NCBI GenBank assembly: GCA_945787585.1
Contig: CALZIG010000055.1
Span: forward strand, 1 to 5,285
Direction of reading: 5' to 3'
DNA: 5,285 nucleotides
Source of the DNA: an uncultured Gammaproteobacteria bacterium
GTDB lineage: Bacteria > Pseudomonadota > Gammaproteobacteria > SZUA-140
Shown here: positions 4,941 through 5,285 of the stretch, piece by piece
Position numbering within the stretch: position 1 is the first letter of the stretch
Layout of the letters: each line of letters opens with the position of its first letter
Program-made: the position numbers and the translations under genes
The notes under the pieces: generated by a model
Told to the model about the DNA's origin: nothing
The model's database searches: none
The model's input: only the letters and a program-made list of their open reading frames with translations

Positions 4941-5285
4941 CTACACAAAAAGTTCGGCCAGTCGCCCGCCTGGGTCTTCACAGCGCATGAACGCCTCACC
5001 AACCAGAAAGCTGTTAACGCGATGTTCGCGCATCAACATCACATCCGCTCGCGCATGGATGCCGCTCTCAGTGATTACAATACACCCGTCAGGCATTGCT
5101 GCCAACAGGTCAATGGTGTTTTGCAACGAGACCTCAAAGGTCTTGAGATTGCGATTATTGACGCCAAACAGTGGCGTCGATAACACTTTGGCACGTGCCA
5201 GCTCCTCGGCATCATGCACCTCGACCAGTACCGCCATGCCAAGTTGCTCGGCCAGCGCTGCCAGCGCGACAAGCTGCGCGTCATC
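4941..5285 (-). CDS. trpC: Indole-3-glycerol-phosphate synthase, C-terminal part, 5'-truncated by window edge
   Basis: This enzyme closes the indole ring in tryptophan synthesis, converting carboxyphenylamino-deoxyribulose phosphate to indole-3-glycerol phosphate with loss of CO2 and water. The frame stays open to base 5285, so the internal ATG at 5237 is not the start. Only the last 114 of about 265 residues are present, roughly the second half of the TIM barrel. Counting from the first whole codon, recognisable blocks are VEVHDAEEL (21-29), [12 protein letters not shown] (41-52), VITESGI (70-76) and FLVGEAFM (93-100). By alignment with the archaeal enzyme, the active-site residues Glu22, Asn43, Glu73 and Ser74 are all present; the N-terminal catalytic lysines lie outside the window. 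It has no fused TrpF (phosphoribosylanthranilate isomerase) domain, since the protein stops at ELFV. trpG and trpD would be expected just upstream (beyond the right edge), as in Pseudomonas. It ends 135 bases before the TraF_2-family gene on the same strand. Confidence 0.95.
   Translation of the reverse strand, partial: DDAQLVALAALAEQLGMAVLVEVHDAEELARAKVLSTPLFGVNNRNLKTFEVSLQNTIDLLAAMPDGCIVITESGIHARADVMLMREHRVNSFLVGEAFMRCEDPGGRLAELFV

Noticed and set aside
1..5285. CRISPR array, tRNA, rRNA, insertion sequence, toxin-antitoxin or defence genes
   Set aside because: I looked for spaced direct repeats, cloverleaf-like sequences, transposase motifs and small paired genes on both strands and saw none.

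Overview
The window reads as chromosomal DNA of an aerobic, quinone-respiring gammaproteobacterium. The evidence is a close CRP/Vfr orthologue, a COQ7-type (not UbiF-type) ubiquinone hydroxylase, and the gene order trpC - crp/vfr - osmC-like (yhfA) - coq7. As I recall it, that order matches the trpC-vfr-OsmC-speD-coq7 neighbourhood of Pseudomonas, and the divergent crp/yhfA pair is also found in E. coli. The left end and the crp region look like core-genome DNA. The outer-membrane protein gene between crp and trpC is visibly more AT-rich. I cannot name a genus.

Layout, left to right. Bases 1-990 (+) hold the C-terminal four-fifths of a GlcF-type glycolate oxidase iron-sulfur subunit, cut by the window edge just after its ferredoxin part. 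A 66-base convergent spacer follows, with a hairpin resembling a dispersed gammaproteobacterial repeat. Bases 1057-2634 (-) hold three co-oriented genes, read right to left: an OsmC/YhfA-type protein, a VOC (glyoxalase-fold) protein, and Coq7. A 135-base divergent regulatory region separates them from crp (2770-3414, +). A perfect bidirectional hairpin terminator lies between crp and the convergent gene at 3492-4805 (-). That gene encodes an outer-membrane beta-barrel protein of the TraF_2 ('conjugal transfer TraF') family. The right edge (4941-5285, -) holds the C-terminal part of trpC (indole-3-glycerol-phosphate synthase).

Functionally this is a mix of core metabolism and regulation: glycolate oxidation feeding the quinone pool, ubiquinone synthesis, tryptophan synthesis and cAMP-dependent global control. 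The OsmC and VOC proteins have only family-level assignments. I found no CRISPR array, tRNA, rRNA, insertion sequence, toxin-antitoxin pair or defence locus. I see no strong case for an undescribed system. The points most worth a second look are the TraF_2-family gene inserted into an otherwise conserved gene order, the VOC gene where Pseudomonas has speD, and some small DNA structures: a 12-base tandem duplication that doubles a stop codon, and palindromes at the crp promoter.
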